Of a stretch of 7,396 nucleotides of DNA, positions 6,847 to 7,396 are shown piece by piece. The stretch's first letter is position 1. Each line of letters begins with the position of its first letter. The notes under the pieces were generated by a model. It did no database searches, had not been told where the DNA came from, and worked only from the letters and a program-made list of their open reading frames with translations. The position numbers were made by a program, and so were the translations under genes. The stretch covers positions 1-7,396 of the forward strand of contig CAVURW010000090.1 in assembly GCA_963743595.1 (NCBI GenBank), read 5' to 3'. This DNA comes from CAVURW01 sp963743595 (GTDB lineage: Bacteria; Verrucomicrobiota; Verrucomicrobiia; Methylacidiphilales; UBA1321).

Positions 6847-7334
6847 ATGAACACGAAAAGGCATTCGACCTCATCGCCCTTGGGACTGATCGGCATTGCG
6901 GTCTTCACCCTGGGGATTTGCTCTTCGGCTCATGCCGCACTGGGCGGCGGACTGGACTCGGTACAAGGCGGATCAAACGGAACTGAAGGCCCATGTGATC
7001 CTCCACCAGGGCCAGACTTACACCGTCCATGAAATGAAAGCCGGAACCGGAACCACCGTGCGGGAGTACGTTTCGTCCGAAGCGACGGTGTCTTTGGCAT
7101 CGCCTGGGGCAGGGGCCGTTCATTCCCGACATGCGGCAGTTGCTCGGCACTTACTTTGTGCAATTTTCGCTGGCCGCGAAAGCGCAACGCGAAAGCCACG
7201 TAGGACGCTGGCCGCTTAACATTCAGCAGCCAGGCTTGGTAGTTCAAACCGCAGGCCACATGCGCGCCTTCTCGGGCCGAGCCTACGATCCTGAATTACT
7301 CCCTGCAGGAGTTGGCGTCGATGCCGTACGCTAA
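6847..7334 (+). pseudogene. DUF2844 family secreted protein, broken by about three frameshifts
   Basis: ATG 6847 has AGG six nt upstream and starts a clear signal peptide (MNTKRHSTSSPLGLIGIAVF..., cleavage at AHA-ALGG). ATG 6832 in the same frame is an alternative. The family sequence then jumps frames: LGGGLDSVQ to about 6966; ADQTELKAHVILHQGQTYTV and ...TTVREYVSSE from about 6968 (one extra base in the CAAGGCGG run); VFGIAW at 7090-7107 (one base lost or two gained near 7085-7089); then GPFIPDMRQLLGTYF, LNIQQPGLVV, GGHMRAF-like GHMRAFSGRAY and LLPAGVGVDAVR to the TAA at 7332-7334 (one base lost near 7108). Joined, these make about 160 residues, the normal DUF2844 (PF11005) length, an exported family of unknown function. 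Real gene decay and sequence error are both possible; the long intact genes to the left argue for local decay or a poor contig end. Confidence 0.75.
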
Positions 7335-7383
7335 CGCGAAGGTCTTGCGCGTAGCAGCAGCAATACGTAGTAACTGAACCAGT

Positions 7384-7388
7384 AGAGG
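7384..7388 (+). promoter_or_regulatory. Possible ribosome binding site of a gene starting just past the window
   Basis: AGAGG lies 8 nt from the right edge, so a start codon immediately outside the window would be well spaced. In Burkholderia-type genomes DUF2844 genes are often followed by a DUF3443 gene, which makes that a natural guess. Nothing of the next gene is visible. Confidence 0.2.
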
Positions 7389-7396
7389 CAACAACA

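Noticed and set aside
1..7396. CRISPR array, insertion sequence, phage or defence cassette
   Set aside because: No regularly spaced repeats, transposase or integrase motifs, or nuclease or toxin-antitoxin families were seen on either strand.

Overview
The window is an ordinary-looking piece of a diderm bacterial chromosome (estimated by eye at a little over 50% G+C) with five recognisable genes and one small unrecognised one. The families present are a YdbH/AsmA-like envelope protein, a class I photolyase, a secreted SpoIVB-like (S55) protein of the non-sporulating type, a secreted GH79-like glycosidase and a DUF2844 protein. They fit a free-living soil or sediment Verrucomicrobiota or Acidobacteriota member. 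That placement is inference from gene families only, because no rRNA or other taxonomic marker is present.

Left part, minus strand (about 3407 down to 1): a possible 65-residue small gene, then the photolyase phrB (3108-1732), then a large membrane-anchored YdbH/AsmA-like protein that begins 1 nt after the phrB stop and runs off the left edge. The three are co-oriented and could form one transcript. A 14-bp TetR-type palindrome sits just upstream of the small gene.

Middle (3408-3829): a divergent intergenic region that is A+T-rich in part. It contains the palindrome, an A-tract/T-tract pair, two short hairpins and a tandem 8-bp repeat, and it separates the minus-strand cluster from the plus-strand genes.

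Right part, plus strand: an exported 597-residue S55 (SpoIVB-like) protein whose Ser and His motifs lie in the opposite order from SpoIVB, suggesting a circularly permuted domain. Next comes an exported GH79-like glycosidase that keeps both catalytic glutamates but stops at the end of the barrel without the usual C-terminal part. Last is a DUF2844 gene that reads well only if three frameshifts are allowed. The last 1.7 kb therefore looks like a decaying zone, or an error-rich contig end.

I see no CRISPR array, tRNA, rRNA, insertion sequence, or phage or defence cassette. The most interesting item is the motif order of the S55-like protein. I do not see convincing evidence of a wholly new multi-gene system.
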